Of a stretch of DNA of 64,000 nucleotides, positions 1 through 8,378 are shown in pieces. Within the stretch, counting starts at the first letter, position 1. Each line of letters opens with the position of its first letter. The position numbers and the translations under genes are program-made. The stretch comes from SpSt-398 sp041752235. GTDB lineage: Bacteria; Bacteroidota; Bacteroidia; Chitinophagales; Chitinophagaceae. A model generated the notes under the pieces. It did no database searches and had not been told where the DNA came from. It saw only the letters and a program-made list of their open reading frames with translations. The stretch spans positions 37,341-101,340 of the forward strand of contig JBGSHM010000020.1 of NCBI GenBank assembly GCA_041752235.1, read 5' to 3'.

Positions 1-111
1 ACGCCCATATATCTCCAAATGCTGCATACCCGATCACAAACTATACCCAATGCCGCCATAATATCCAACCACTCAATTAAATACACCCCGTCTTTTATTC
101 TCACTTAAAAA

Positions 112-147
112 ACTCTGTGTCTCTGCGCCTCTGTGGTTAAAAATCCT
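112..147. repeat. Single arm of a dispersed repeat, 'ctctgcg' type
   Basis: The segment reads CTGTGTCTCTGCGCCTCTG followed by TGGTTAAA. It resembles one arm of the palindromic repeat that recurs throughout the window (compare 7076-7113). No partner arm is seen within the window, so this is a solo arm upstream of the universal stress protein gene. Positions 1-111 hold nothing I can support as a gene. Confidence 0.5.
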
Positions 148-227
148 CGTCTCATAATTAAAAATGACGCTAATCATACCCTTTCCCCCTCACACTGTCC
201 TACCTTTAAAGTGCTAAAACCTAGATA

Positions 228-1055
228 ATGAAAACCATAATCGTTCCTACCGACTTTTCGCCCGTTGCCACCAACGCCATGAACTATGCCGCGGATATGG
301 CCCAGGCGATCAATGCCAGTGTTACCCTGTTGCATGTGTACCAGGTACCCGTGTCCATGACGGAGGTTCCCGTGGTCATGGTCTCGGTAGATGAACTGAA
401 AAAGGGCAGTGAGGAAAAACTGAAGGATTTAAAAACCAGTCTGGAACATATCAGCTCGGGTAAACTTAAAGTATATACTGAATCGCGTATGGGGAACACG
501 GTTGATGAGCTGGAAGACCTTTGCCAGCATCTGCAACCCTTTGCCGTAATCATGGGTACCAAAGGATCAACCGGTCTGGAACGTATCCTCTTTGGCAGCA
601 CCACCCTCACCGCCATCAAACACCTGAAATGGCCCGTGATCGTTGTACCTCCGGGAAAAGAATATGGAAAAGGGATCAAAAAAGTGGGCTTTGCCTGCGA
701 TTTTCAACAAGTGGTGGAAACCACCCCAACCGAATATATTAAATCCGTAGTAAATGAAATGCACGCGGAATTTCATGTACTGAATGTAGATTATGAAGGG
801 AAACATTTTGAGCCGGAAACCCCGGAACAATCTTTATTGCTGCATACATTGCTGGAAGACATGAACCCAAACTATCATTTCATCAATCATGAAGATATTG
901 AAGATGGGATCAATGACTTTGCGGAAAAAAACAACCTGGATCTGTTGATCACCATCCCCAAAAAACACAAACTATTAGAGGGAATATTTAAGCCAAGTAG
1001 TACGAAGCAGTTGCTGGTGCAGTCGAAGGTGCCGGTGATGTGCGTCCACGAATAA
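228..1055 (+). CDS. Universal stress protein, tandem UspA domains
   Basis: This is a 275-residue cytoplasmic protein with two UspA (HUP-fold) domains. The first domain starts MKTIIVPTDFS and carries the nucleotide-binding signature G-TKG-STGLERILFGST at about residues 110-125, so ATP binding is expected there. The second domain (about 150-275) is degenerate and lacks an obvious G-x2-G-x9-G(S/T). Tandem Usp proteins are common in Bacteroidota and respond to stress or starvation; the specific trigger cannot be read from sequence. A TACCTTTA at 201-208 is one base off the -7 consensus TAnnTTTG and sits 19 bp before the ATG. The gene converges on asnS, with a long palindrome between them. Confidence 0.9.
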   Translation: MKTIIVPTDFSPVATNAMNYAADMAQAINASVTLLHVYQVPVSMTEVPVVMVSVDELKKGSEEKLKDLKTSLEHISSGKLKVYTESRMGNTVDELEDLCQHLQPFAVIMGTKGSTGLERILFGSTTLTAIKHLKWPVIVVPPGKEYGKGIKKVGFACDFQQVVETTPTEYIKSVVNEMHAEFHVLNVDYEGKHFEPETPEQSLLLHTLLEDMNPNYHFINHEDIEDGINDFAEKNNLDLLITIPKKHKLLEGIFKPSSTKQLLVQSKVPVMCVHE

Positions 1056-1057
1056 AT

Positions 1058-1150
1058 AATGACACGAATTATTACGAATTAATCGAATTGCACGAATTTT
1101 TTTTCATTTAATTCGTGCAATTCGATTAATTCGTAACGATTCGTGTCATT
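1058..1150. repeat. Long palindrome between convergent genes; likely bidirectional terminator
   Basis: Two 40 bp arms (1058-1097 and 1111-1150) are inverted complements at 38 of 40 positions, with a 13-nt loop that is mostly T. It lies exactly between the usp stop and the asnS stop and even overlaps the asnS stop by two bases. It is built from short units of the ACGAATT/AATTCGT kind. The same vocabulary recurs as unpaired fragments near 39366-39410 and 45397-45440, so it is also a dispersed repeat family. Confidence 0.8.
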
Positions 1151-2591
1151 AATATTGCGCGTTGCCTGGAGTTCTCGGAAAAGCAATCACATCCCGAATA
1201 TTCGTCATCCCCGTAACAAACTGCACCATTCTTTCAAACCCAAGCCCAAAACCTGCATGTGGTACCGTACCAAAGCGGCGGGTATCGAGATACCAGTTTA
1301 ATTCCTCTACAGGTACATGCATTTCCTGCATCCTGTTTTCTAAGACGCTGAGTCTTTCCTCGCGCTGGCTGCCACCCACGATCTCGCCGATACCGGGTGC
1401 CAGGATATCCATGGCCGCCACGGTTTTGCCATCCTCGTTGACGCGCATGTAAAAGGCCTTGATGTCTTTGGGGTAATTATATAATATAACGGGACGTTTG
1501 AATTCTTTTTCTACCAGGTAACGTTCATGCTCGCTCTGAAGGTCCATGCCCCAACCGGTGATGGGGTATTGAAATTTCTTTTTCTTGTTGTGGTTGCTGT
1601 TCTGCAATACCTCGATGGCTTCGGTATAACTCAGGCGTTTGAATTCGTTGTTGAGTACAAACTCAAGTTTTTCTACCAGGCCCATTTCGCTCCGCTTATC
1701 CTGGGGCAATTGTTTTTCTTCTTCGCTTAAGCGTTGCGCCAGGAATTCAATATCCTCGCGGTTATTGTCAAGCGCATAGCGAATGATGTATTTAATAAAG
1801 GCCTCGGCCAGGTTCATGTTATCTTCCAGATCACAGAAGGCCATTTCCGGTTCAATCATCCAGAACTCAGCAAGGTGACGTGCGGTATTCGAATTCTCGG
1901 CGCGGAAGGTGGGACCAAAGGTGTAGATCTCCCCAAAAGCGGTGGCGGCGAGTTCGCCTTCCAATTGTCCGCTTACAGTAAGGTTGGTTGATTTTTCAAA
2001 AAAGTCTTCTTTGAAATTGATCGAACCGTCATCGTTACGCGGAGGATTTTCCAACGGCAGGGTAGTTACGCGAAACATTTCACCGGCACCTTCGGCATCA
2101 CTCGCGGTAATGATGGGTGTATGCATGTACACAAAACCACGCTCGTTAAAGAATTTGTGTATCGCGAACGCTAATGAATGGCGTACACGAAACACAGAGC
2201 CAAATGTATTCGTACGAAAACGCAGGTGGGCAATTTCGCGGAGGTATTCGAGTGTGGGTCGGTTCTTTAATTGCAGGGGATATTTTTCCGCTTCGCTATC
2301 ACCCAAAATGATGATCTCTTCAGCGACCAGGTCCATTTTCTGACCCTTACCCAGCGATGGCACCAGTTTACCCGATACTTTGAGCGAAGCAGAGGTGGTG
2401 ACCCTTTTTAACAGTTCCTCATCAAACTTGCCCAATTCGGCCACCACCTGCAGATTGGTGTTGGTGGATCCGTCGTTCAGGGCAATAAACTGATTGTTAC
2501 GAAAACTCCGCACCCATCCCATGACGGTTACCGCCTGGCCGGAGGGCTCTGTTTGGAGCAAGTCCTTAATTTTCACCCGAATGTTGAACAT
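1149..2591 (-). CDS. asnS: Asparaginyl-tRNA synthetase
   Basis: This 480-residue class IIb aminoacyl-tRNA synthetase charges tRNA-Asn with asparagine in the cytoplasm. The N-terminal OB-fold (VMGWVRSFRNNQFIALNDGS) binds the anticodon. The catalytic domain carries motif 2-type FRAENSNTARHLAEFWMIEPE and C-terminal motif 3 GFGLGFERMVQF. Length and ending (FPRTPGNAQY) match bacterial AsnRS. The ATG start at 2591 lies 20 bp downstream of a consensus -7 box (2612-2619). It is divergent from rho with a 242 bp gap. The presence of AsnRS implies direct Asn-tRNA formation rather than only transamidation. Confidence 0.98.
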   Translation of the reverse strand: MFNIRVKIKDLLQTEPSGQAVTVMGWVRSFRNNQFIALNDGSTNTNLQVVAELGKFDEELLKRVTTSASLKVSGKLVPSLGKGQKMDLVAEEIIILGDSEAEKYPLQLKNRPTLEYLREIAHLRFRTNTFGSVFRVRHSLAFAIHKFFNERGFVYMHTPIITASDAEGAGEMFRVTTLPLENPPRNDDGSINFKEDFFEKSTNLTVSGQLEGELAATAFGEIYTFGPTFRAENSNTARHLAEFWMIEPEMAFCDLEDNMNLAEAFIKYIIRYALDNNREDIEFLAQRLSEEEKQLPQDKRSEMGLVEKLEFVLNNEFKRLSYTEAIEVLQNSNHNKKKKFQYPITGWGMDLQSEHERYLVEKEFKRPVILYNYPKDIKAFYMRVNEDGKTVAAMDILAPGIGEIVGGSQREERLSVLENRMQEMHVPVEELNWYLDTRRFGTVPHAGFGLGFERMVQFVTGMTNIRDVIAFPRTPGNAQY

Positions 2592-2611
2592 ATCCTAAAA
2601 AATTGAAAGGG

Positions 2612-2619
2612 CAAATATA
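2612..2619 (-). promoter_or_regulatory. asnS promoter -7 box
   Basis: On the minus strand this reads TATATTTG, a perfect match to the Bacteroidota -7 consensus TAnnTTTG, 20 bp before the asnS ATG. I see no convincing TTTG at the -33 spacing. Confidence 0.55.
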
Positions 2620-2833
2620 GACCAGGATTTCAGGATTTGTTGATTTTGGGTATTGGGCCAAAACTTTGAATTTTAATAATAATGCCTTAATATTGTGCCT
2701 GAAAGCTGATAAGTAACATCCCCAATAAGAAGCTCATCAGTCCTACCGATCTCATTTTCACATAAAAATCAACCCATTTCTGGAATCATTTTACCCGGTG
2801 AATTGGCACCGTTGAAAACTTCAAGATTCATTT

Positions 2834-4492
2834 ATGTACGACATCTTACAATTGAACGACATGCTCGTTCCAGAGCTGTTGGATATTGCCGAGCAGCTTA
2901 AGATCCCCAATGCGAAGAAGATGGAAAAACAGGAGCTTATCTACAAGATCCTCGACAGCCAGGCTATCACCGGTTCCAAAGCCGCCCCTGAAGACAGCGA
3001 TAAACCCAAGCCGCGCAAGCGTATCATCAAAACCAGCACGGCGCTGACCACGGAAGAAGCCGAGGTAGATGAACCCCAGCCCGAAGCCAAACCTGCTCCC
3101 CGCAAAGCCGCTCCGCGCAAAGAAGAAAAACCCATTCTGAAAAAAGCGGCCAAGAAAAAACCCGAACACGATATCGTTTCCGAAGAGCAACCCGAAACTT
3201 CGGATGATTCCAATAATACGGATGCAGAGATACCGGTGATCAGCGATGAGATCTCCGCTGACCTGGCCGAAGCAGAAGCCATCATCAAATCAGAAATGGA
3301 AGGTGGTTTCCCCGAAGAGCCCAAGGGCCCGGTGAAATCCTATCCCCAACGCCGCGAACAACAATTCAATATTGAATTTGATGGCGTGATCCTCGCCGAA
3401 GGCGTATTGGAAATGATGCCCGATGGATATGGTTTCCTTCGTTCTTCCGACTACAACTATCTTTCCTCTCCCGATGATATTTATGTATCCCCTTCTCAGA
3501 TCAAATTATTTGGTTTGAAAACGGGTGATACCGTTACCGGTGCGGTACGTCCCCCTAAAGAAGGCGAGAAATATTTCGCCCTGCTGAAAGTGGACACCAT
3601 CAATGGCCGCAAGCCTGAAGAAGTACGCGACCGTGTACCGTTTGACTACCTGACCCCGCTTTTCCCCTTTGAAAAATTGAACATTTTTGATTCGCCTACG
3701 AATTATTCCACGCGGATCATGGACCTGTTCACCCCCATTGGTAAAGGACAGCGTGGATTGATCGTGGCCCAGCCCAAAACGGGTAAGACCATGCTCTTAA
3801 AAGCCGTGGCCAATGCCATTGCTGAAAACCACCCCGAATGTTACCTGATGGTGGTGTTGGTGGATGAGCGCCCGGAGGAGGTGACCGATATGGAACGCAG
3901 CGTGCGTGCCGAAGTGATCGCGTCCACCTTTGATGAACCCGCCGAAAAACACGTTAAAGTTTCTACGATAGCCCTGCAAAAAGCCAAGCGTCTGGTAGAG
4001 TGCGGACATGATGTAGTGATCCTGTTGGATTCGATCACGCGTCTCGCCCGGGCACACAATACCGTAGCCCCCGCCAGTGGTAAAGTATTATCCGGCGGTG
4101 TGGAAGCAAATGCGATGCAGAAGCCCAAACAATTCTTTGGAGCCGCGCGTAAGATTGAGCATGGTGGTTCACTCACCATCATTGCCACCGCCCTGGTAGA
4201 TACCGGTTCGAAAATGGACGAGGTGATCTTTGAAGAATTCAAGGGTACCGGTAACATGGAATTACAACTCGACCGTCGTCTCGCAAACAGACGTATCTAT
4301 CCCGCCATTGACCTGACAGCTTCTTCTACCCGTCGTGATGATCTGTTGTTGGAGAGGGATGTACTGCAGCGAATGAACTTGCTGCGTGTGTATCTCACCG
4401 ACATGAATACGGAAGAGTCGATGAATGAATTGCTGAAACGCATGCGTGGTACGAAGAGCAATGAGGAGTTTTTGGCGAGTATGAATGGGTAG
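2834..4492 (+). CDS. rho: Transcription termination factor Rho, long N-terminal insert
   Basis: Rho is a hexameric RNA-dependent ATPase/translocase that terminates transcription. At 552 residues it is longer than E. coli Rho (419). After a Rho-N SAP-like helix bundle (MYDILQLNDMLVPELLDIAE) comes an approximately 120-residue low-complexity Lys/Glu/Pro-rich insert (about 48-170), then the RNA-binding cold-shock-like domain (DGYGFLRSSDYNYLSSPDDI). The RecA-like ATPase has Walker A AQPKTGKT at about 312-319 and VVLVDERPEEVTDM downstream. Charged inserts of this kind are typical of Bacteroidota Rho. Start ATG follows TTCATTT; no strong Shine-Dalgarno is seen. Confidence 0.97.
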   Translation: MYDILQLNDMLVPELLDIAEQLKIPNAKKMEKQELIYKILDSQAITGSKAAPEDSDKPKPRKRIIKTSTALTTEEAEVDEPQPEAKPAPRKAAPRKEEKPILKKAAKKKPEHDIVSEEQPETSDDSNNTDAEIPVISDEISADLAEAEAIIKSEMEGGFPEEPKGPVKSYPQRREQQFNIEFDGVILAEGVLEMMPDGYGFLRSSDYNYLSSPDDIYVSPSQIKLFGLKTGDTVTGAVRPPKEGEKYFALLKVDTINGRKPEEVRDRVPFDYLTPLFPFEKLNIFDSPTNYSTRIMDLFTPIGKGQRGLIVAQPKTGKTMLLKAVANAIAENHPECYLMVVLVDERPEEVTDMERSVRAEVIASTFDEPAEKHVKVSTIALQKAKRLVECGHDVVILLDSITRLARAHNTVAPASGKVLSGGVEANAMQKPKQFFGAARKIEHGGSLTIIATALVDTGSKMDEVIFEEFKGTGNMELQLDRRLANRRIYPAIDLTASSTRRDDLLLERDVLQRMNLLRVYLTDMNTEESMNELLKRMRGTKSNEEFLASMNG

Positions 4493-4496
4493 GTTT

Positions 4497-4571
4497 TTAC
4501 CGCCAAGGCGCAATGACGCAATGGAGCGCAAAGACTTAGCGTCCCCTCGCGTCATAGCGCCTTGGCGGTAA
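4497..4571. repeat. Family-A palindromic repeat (TTACCGCC...GGCGGTAA)
   Basis: The left arm starts TTACCGCCAAGGCGC and the right arm ends GCGCCTTGGCGGTAA, with about 23 bp pairing on each side. It sits between rho and mnmH, five bases after the rho stop. This is one of about a dozen copies of the same family in the window. Confidence 0.9.
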
Positions 4572-4588
4572 CCAAGTAATTTCACCTC

Positions 4589-5656
4589 ATGGCTATCTCC
4601 CGCCTTTCCATCCACGAATTTCTAAAAACATCAACGGGGCATCCCATCCTGGATGTACGCTCCCCGGGAGAATACACCCACGCCCATTTCCCTGGTGCGC
4701 TTTCCTTTCCCTTATTCACCGATGAAGAACGCAAGGTGGTAGGCACCTTGTACAAACAAAAAAGCCGCGAAGACGCCATTAAAGCAGGACTTGATTTCTT
4801 TGGTCCCAAAATGCGCGGCATGGTTGAAACCGCCGAATCCATTTTAAAAGAAAATAATTCCACCTCCAAACAAATATTCGTCTACTGCTGGCGGGGTGGT
4901 ATGCGCTCCGCCGGCGTAGCCTGGCTGCTTGACCTTTATGGGTTCAAGGTGCATACCCTTGTGGGTGGCTATAAAAGTTTCCGTCGTTTTGTACTCGATA
5001 GTTTTTTGTTGCCCTTTCAACTCCGCATACTCGGTGGGTATACCGGCTCAGGTAAGACCGAATTATTAAAAAGCATACAGGAAAAAGGCGCAGCCATCAT
5101 TGACCTCGAAGCCCTGGCCAATCACAAAGGATCGGCCTTTGGCAATATTGGTTTACCCGAACAACCCAGTCAGGAAATGTTTGACAACCTGTTGGGACTT
5201 GAACTCTACCGCCTTACCGGCAGTGGAGCCATAACAGATGCACTCCGAAACATGGACCGTCTGATCTGGTTGGAGGATGAGAGCCAGCGGATCGGGAAGG
5301 TGAATATCCATCCGGAGTTTTGGAAACAGATGCGCAGTTCGCCCATTTGGTTTTTGGATATTCCCTTTGAAGAACGATTGGACCACCTCGTCGCCGAATA
5401 CGGGGAACTTGACCGCGAAAAAATGATCGAGGCCATTGGGCGGATCAGCAGCAGGCTGGGAGGGTTGGAGACCAAAAACGCGATCCGGTTTCTGCAGGAG
5501 GGTAATACGAAGGAAAGTTTCCGGATCCTATTGAAATATTACGACAAATGGTATCATAAGGGTTTGCACAACAGAGCGGGGCTGGAAGCGTTATTACATA
5601 CGGTTCCGTGTAATGGCATAGGCAGAGAGAACGCAGATGCCCTTTTAGTAGATTAA
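4589..5656 (+). CDS. mnmH: tRNA 2-selenouridine synthase (MnmH/YbbB)
   Basis: MnmH replaces sulfur with selenium in the wobble 2-thiouridine of tRNAs for Lys, Glu and Gln, using selenophosphate. The 355-residue protein has an N-terminal rhodanese domain with the catalytic cysteine in VYCWRGGMRSAG (about residue 100). A P-loop domain follows, with GGYTGSGKTELL at about 149-160. Length matches the family. The selenophosphate donor gene selD lies about 1.5 kb downstream on the same strand, with one unrelated secreted protein between. TAATTTCA just upstream is a weak -7 candidate. No selA, selB or selC is visible in the window, so selenium here serves tRNA modification. Confidence 0.95.
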   Translation: MAISRLSIHEFLKTSTGHPILDVRSPGEYTHAHFPGALSFPLFTDEERKVVGTLYKQKSREDAIKAGLDFFGPKMRGMVETAESILKENNSTSKQIFVYCWRGGMRSAGVAWLLDLYGFKVHTLVGGYKSFRRFVLDSFLLPFQLRILGGYTGSGKTELLKSIQEKGAAIIDLEALANHKGSAFGNIGLPEQPSQEMFDNLLGLELYRLTGSGAITDALRNMDRLIWLEDESQRIGKVNIHPEFWKQMRSSPIWFLDIPFEERLDHLVAEYGELDREKMIEAIGRISSRLGGLETKNAIRFLQEGNTKESFRILLKYYDKWYHKGLHNRAGLEALLHTVPCNGIGRENADALLVD

Positions 5657-5685
5657 AAACATGAACGGAATTAACCGAAATTAGT

Positions 5686-5765
5686 ATTATTAATTATTGA
5701 TTATTAATTATTACCTGCCTGTTGGACTTTCACTATTGATTACGAAATAATCAATAATTAATAAT
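5686..5765. repeat. AT-rich inverted repeat
   Basis: Perfect 20 bp arms (5686-5705 and 5746-5765, built from ATTATTAATTATTGATT) flank a 40 bp spacer. The element lies in the 131 bp gap between mnmH and the next gene, overlapping the expected promoter zone of the latter. It is pure A/T apart from the central TTG/CAA and resembles other AT-type dispersed hairpins in this phylum. Confidence 0.75.
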
Positions 5766-5787
5766 CTGATTACCATAAAATCCAGGC

Positions 5788-6906
5788 ATGAAATACCTTT
5801 TTCTATTTGTCCTATTCCTCAGCTCTGGCGTTTCAGCACAGAAGACCCTCTCCGGTGTATGGACCGGTGCCCTTACCAACGACTCTACCCAGGCCCGGAA
5901 TGACCAGACCTTTGAACTCGCGCTCACTGAATACCGCGGCAAAGTATACGGGTATAGCTATGCGACATTCCTCGAAAATGATCATCTCTACTATATTGTC
6001 AAACGTGTGGAAGGCACCATCGTGGATGGGGTTTGTGAAGTAACGGATGATGAATTGGTGAGTACAAATTTGTTTACAAAATTAGACAAGCGGGTGAAGA
6101 GGACAATCACCTTTCGAATGAACCCCGTGGATAGCATTTGGCGATTGGATGGTAGCTGGAAGACCAATAAGACAAGAGAATTTTATGCCATTACGGGAAA
6201 GATTGCTTTGAAGGAAGAAAAAGATCTGAATAAATCAAGGGTGTATGAGCATTTGGGTGACCTGGGGTTGCAGAAGTCGTTGGCCTGGGAGAAAAAGGAA
6301 GAGCCAAAGCAGATGGTGATTATAAAGGTGGAGGATGTGGCGAGTGTGAAGAAGGAAGAGAAAGTGAGGAAGGCTAAGGAGGACGAAATTACTAAAGTGA
6401 AGGAAGAGAAGGTGAAGAAGCCTAAGGAGGAGGGAATTAACCGCAAGGACGCGAAGGCGCAAGGGGGCGCGAAGAGAGAGGAGGTTGTGGTAAAAGAAGT
6501 GAAGAAGGAGGAGGTGAAGAAGCCTGAACCTGTTAAAGTAGTGCCGGCGGCGCAGTTGGCCTCGAGAAAAATTGAGAAGACGGAGGAGATCGGGTTTGCA
6601 GCAGATAGTTTGGTGATAGCTTTGTATGATAATGGCGAAGTGGATGGGGATACGGTGAGTGTATTATTGAATGGCGAGATCTTCTGGGCCAACCAGGGAT
6701 TGAAATCACAGGCGGTGAAGAAGACGGTGTATATTCCTGCAGGTACGGATAGTTTGGAACTGGTATTATATGCGGAAAACCTGGGGGCCTATCCGCCGAA
6801 TACGGGATTGCTGATAATATATGATGGGGAAGAAAGATATATGGTGCGGTTTAGTGCGGATTTTAATCGAAATGCGAGGGTGGTGTTGCGTAGGAAGAGG
6901 GGTTAA
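5788..6906 (+). CDS. Secreted protein with K/E-rich linker carrying a repeat-derived insert
   Basis: I do not recognise a named family. The 372-residue product has a signal peptide (MKYLFLFVLFLSSGVSAQ). A beta-rich lipocalin-like N-domain (SGVWTGALTND...FYAITGKIAL, about 20-137) follows, then a low-complexity Lys/Glu/Val linker (about 170-255), then a C-terminal beta domain (DSLVIALYDNGEVDGDTVSV) like those seen in Bacteroidota exported proteins. Within the linker the peptide NRKDAKAQGGAK is encoded by one arm of the family-A repeat (about 6437-6474). The insert keeps the reading frame. Function is unknown; a periplasmic or surface location is likely. Confidence 0.8.
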   Translation: MKYLFLFVLFLSSGVSAQKTLSGVWTGALTNDSTQARNDQTFELALTEYRGKVYGYSYATFLENDHLYYIVKRVEGTIVDGVCEVTDDELVSTNLFTKLDKRVKRTITFRMNPVDSIWRLDGSWKTNKTREFYAITGKIALKEEKDLNKSRVYEHLGDLGLQKSLAWEKKEEPKQMVIIKVEDVASVKKEEKVRKAKEDEITKVKEEKVKKPKEEGINRKDAKAQGGAKREEVVVKEVKKEEVKKPEPVKVVPAAQLASRKIEKTEEIGFAADSLVIALYDNGEVDGDTVSVLLNGEIFWANQGLKSQAVKKTVYIPAGTDSLELVLYAENLGAYPPNTGLLIIYDGEERYMVRFSADFNRNARVVLRRKRG

Positions 6907-6935
6907 GATTTTGCTTTACCGCGCTTTACGGCGCT

Positions 6936-7113
6936 TTACCGCCAGGGCGCTATGACGCAAAGGAGCGCCAAGATTTTGGTTTACCGCAGAGAACAAGAGA
7001 ACGCAGAGTTCCGCAGAGGGGTTTTTAACAATTAACTCTTGGCGGCCCTTCTGCCTTAGCGTCTTGGCGGTAAAATCTCTGCGTAACTCCGCGTTCTCAT
7101 GTTCTCTGCGGTG
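6936..7113. repeat. Compound interleaved repeat A-B-A'-B' upstream of selD
   Basis: Arm A (TTACCGCCAGGGCGC, 6936 on) pairs with A' (ending CTTGGCGGTAA near 7073). Arm B (ACCGCAGAGAACAAGAGAAC, about 6983 on) pairs with B' (ending GTTCTCTGCGGT, about 7113). Because the order is A-B-A'-B', the two hairpins are mutually interleaved. The B portion with flanks (6973-7044) recurs nearly identically at 8256-8328 on the other side of selD. Confidence 0.8.
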
Positions 7114-7127
7114 AACTCATACCTTCT

Positions 7128-7135
7128 TACCTTTG
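7128..7135 (+). promoter_or_regulatory. selD -7 box, near-leaderless
   Basis: TACCTTTG matches TAnnTTTG and ends only four bases before the selD ATG at 7140. If used, transcription would begin at or within a base or two of the start codon. Confidence 0.5.
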
Positions 7136-7139
7136 AAAA

Positions 7140-8192
7140 ATGGATAACATCCGCCTCACCCAATACTCCCACGGCGCGGGATGTGGCTGCAAGATAGCCC
7201 CCGCCGTACTCGAAGAAATTCTCAAAGGACATATCTCCCTCCCCGATAACCCCGCCCTGCTCGTAGGCAACAGCTCGAAAGACGATGCCGCCGTTTACGA
7301 CCTGGGCAATGGCACAGCGCTTATCTCCACCACCGATTTCTTTATGCCGATTGTAGATGACCCGATTGAATTTGGTCGCATCGCCGCCGCAAACTCCATC
7401 AGTGATATTTATGCGATGGGTGGCAAACCACTGCTGGCAATCGCGATCCTGGGTTGGCCGATCAATAAACTTCCTGCCGATGTAGCGCGACAAGTAATTG
7501 ATGGCGGAAAAAGCATTTGCATGGAAGCGGGTATCCCCCTTGCCGGTGGACATAGCATTGATTCACCCGAACCGATATTTGGTCTGGCCGTAACCGGACT
7601 GCTCCCCATCGAAAACCTGAAACGCAACGATACCGCCAAAGAAGGCGACCTGCTTTTTTTAACTAAGTCACTGGGCGTGGGTATCATGACCACCGCGCAA
7701 AAAAGAGGACAACTCAACGAAGAAGACAGACCTGCGCTTATACAACAACTCACTACGCTGAATCGCATTGGCGAAAAACTCGGGACCATCAAAGGCGTTA
7801 ACGCCATGACGGATGTAACCGGTTTTGGACTACTCGGCCACCTGATTGAAATGGCAGAAGGGAGTGGATTAACTGCGGAGATCTCTTATCAGGCATTGCC
7901 TAAACTCAATAATATCTCGCACTATATTTCACAAAAAATATTCCCCGATGCGGTCACCCGTAACTGGAGCAGTTATGGAACCAAAGTGAAGTTTGAAAAG
8001 GGAGTAAACGTAATGGAAGCCTTTACACTCTTACCCGATCCGCAGACCAATGGCGGGTTGTTGATTGCCGTGCAGCCTGAAAGTGTGAATGAGGTGATGG
8101 CGGTGTTTAGTGAGTTTGGGTTGGAAGGGTTTGGCGAGCCGATTGGGAGGTTGGTGGGGAAGGGGGAGAAGGTTGTTGTGGTGGGGATTTGA
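7140..8192 (+). CDS. selD: Selenide, water dikinase (selenophosphate synthetase)
   Basis: SelD makes selenophosphate from selenide and ATP, the selenium donor for MnmH. The 350-residue length is typical. The N-terminus RLTQYSHGAGCGCK aligns with E. coli SelD; Cys15 and Lys18 correspond to the catalytic Cys17 and Lys20. The active-site position is Cys, not selenocysteine. The AIRS-type core includes DDAAVYDLGNGTALISTTDFF and the glycine-rich AGGHSI. The C-terminus ends in LVGKGEKVVVVGI. It is flanked on both sides by near-identical compound repeats. ATG at 7140 gives the canonical N-terminus, with a -7 box immediately upstream. Confidence 0.98.
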   Translation: MDNIRLTQYSHGAGCGCKIAPAVLEEILKGHISLPDNPALLVGNSSKDDAAVYDLGNGTALISTTDFFMPIVDDPIEFGRIAAANSISDIYAMGGKPLLAIAILGWPINKLPADVARQVIDGGKSICMEAGIPLAGGHSIDSPEPIFGLAVTGLLPIENLKRNDTAKEGDLLFLTKSLGVGIMTTAQKRGQLNEEDRPALIQQLTTLNRIGEKLGTIKGVNAMTDVTGFGLLGHLIEMAEGSGLTAEISYQALPKLNNISHYISQKIFPDAVTRNWSSYGTKVKFEKGVNVMEAFTLLPDPQTNGGLLIAVQPESVNEVMAVFSEFGLEGFGEPIGRLVGKGEKVVVVGI

Positions 8193-8201
8193 ATTAACCT
8201 C

Positions 8202-8368
8202 TTTACCGCTTTACCGCTTTACCGCCAAGACGCGACGGCGCAAGGGAGCGCAAGGGTTTTGGTTTACCGCAGAGAACAAGAGAACGCAGAGTTTCGCAGA
8301 GGATGTTTTTAACAATTAATTCTTGGCGTTCCTTTGCGTCATAGCGCCCTGGCGGTAAAGCGGTAAAG
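8202..8368. repeat. Compound palindromic repeat downstream of selD
   Basis: Tandem TTTACCGC units lead into a family-A left arm (TTACCGCCAAGACGC), then a B segment (ACCGCAGAGAACAAGAGAAC), then the A' arm ending CCTGGCGGTAAAGC. It lies between the convergent selD and outer-membrane protein genes, so it may act as a terminator. The segment 8256-8328 is a near copy of 6973-7044. Confidence 0.8.
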
Positions 8369-8378
8369 AAGTAAATTG

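Noticed and set aside
1..227. Possible end or start of a gene at the left window edge
   Set aside because: A short open frame exists on both strands (1-114), but neither shows a family pattern or start context, so no gene is claimed.
6183..6692. Minus-strand 169-residue frame opposite the secreted protein
   Set aside because: Ser/Phe-rich low-complexity shadow of the Lys/Glu linker on the other strand, with no promoter or homology pattern.
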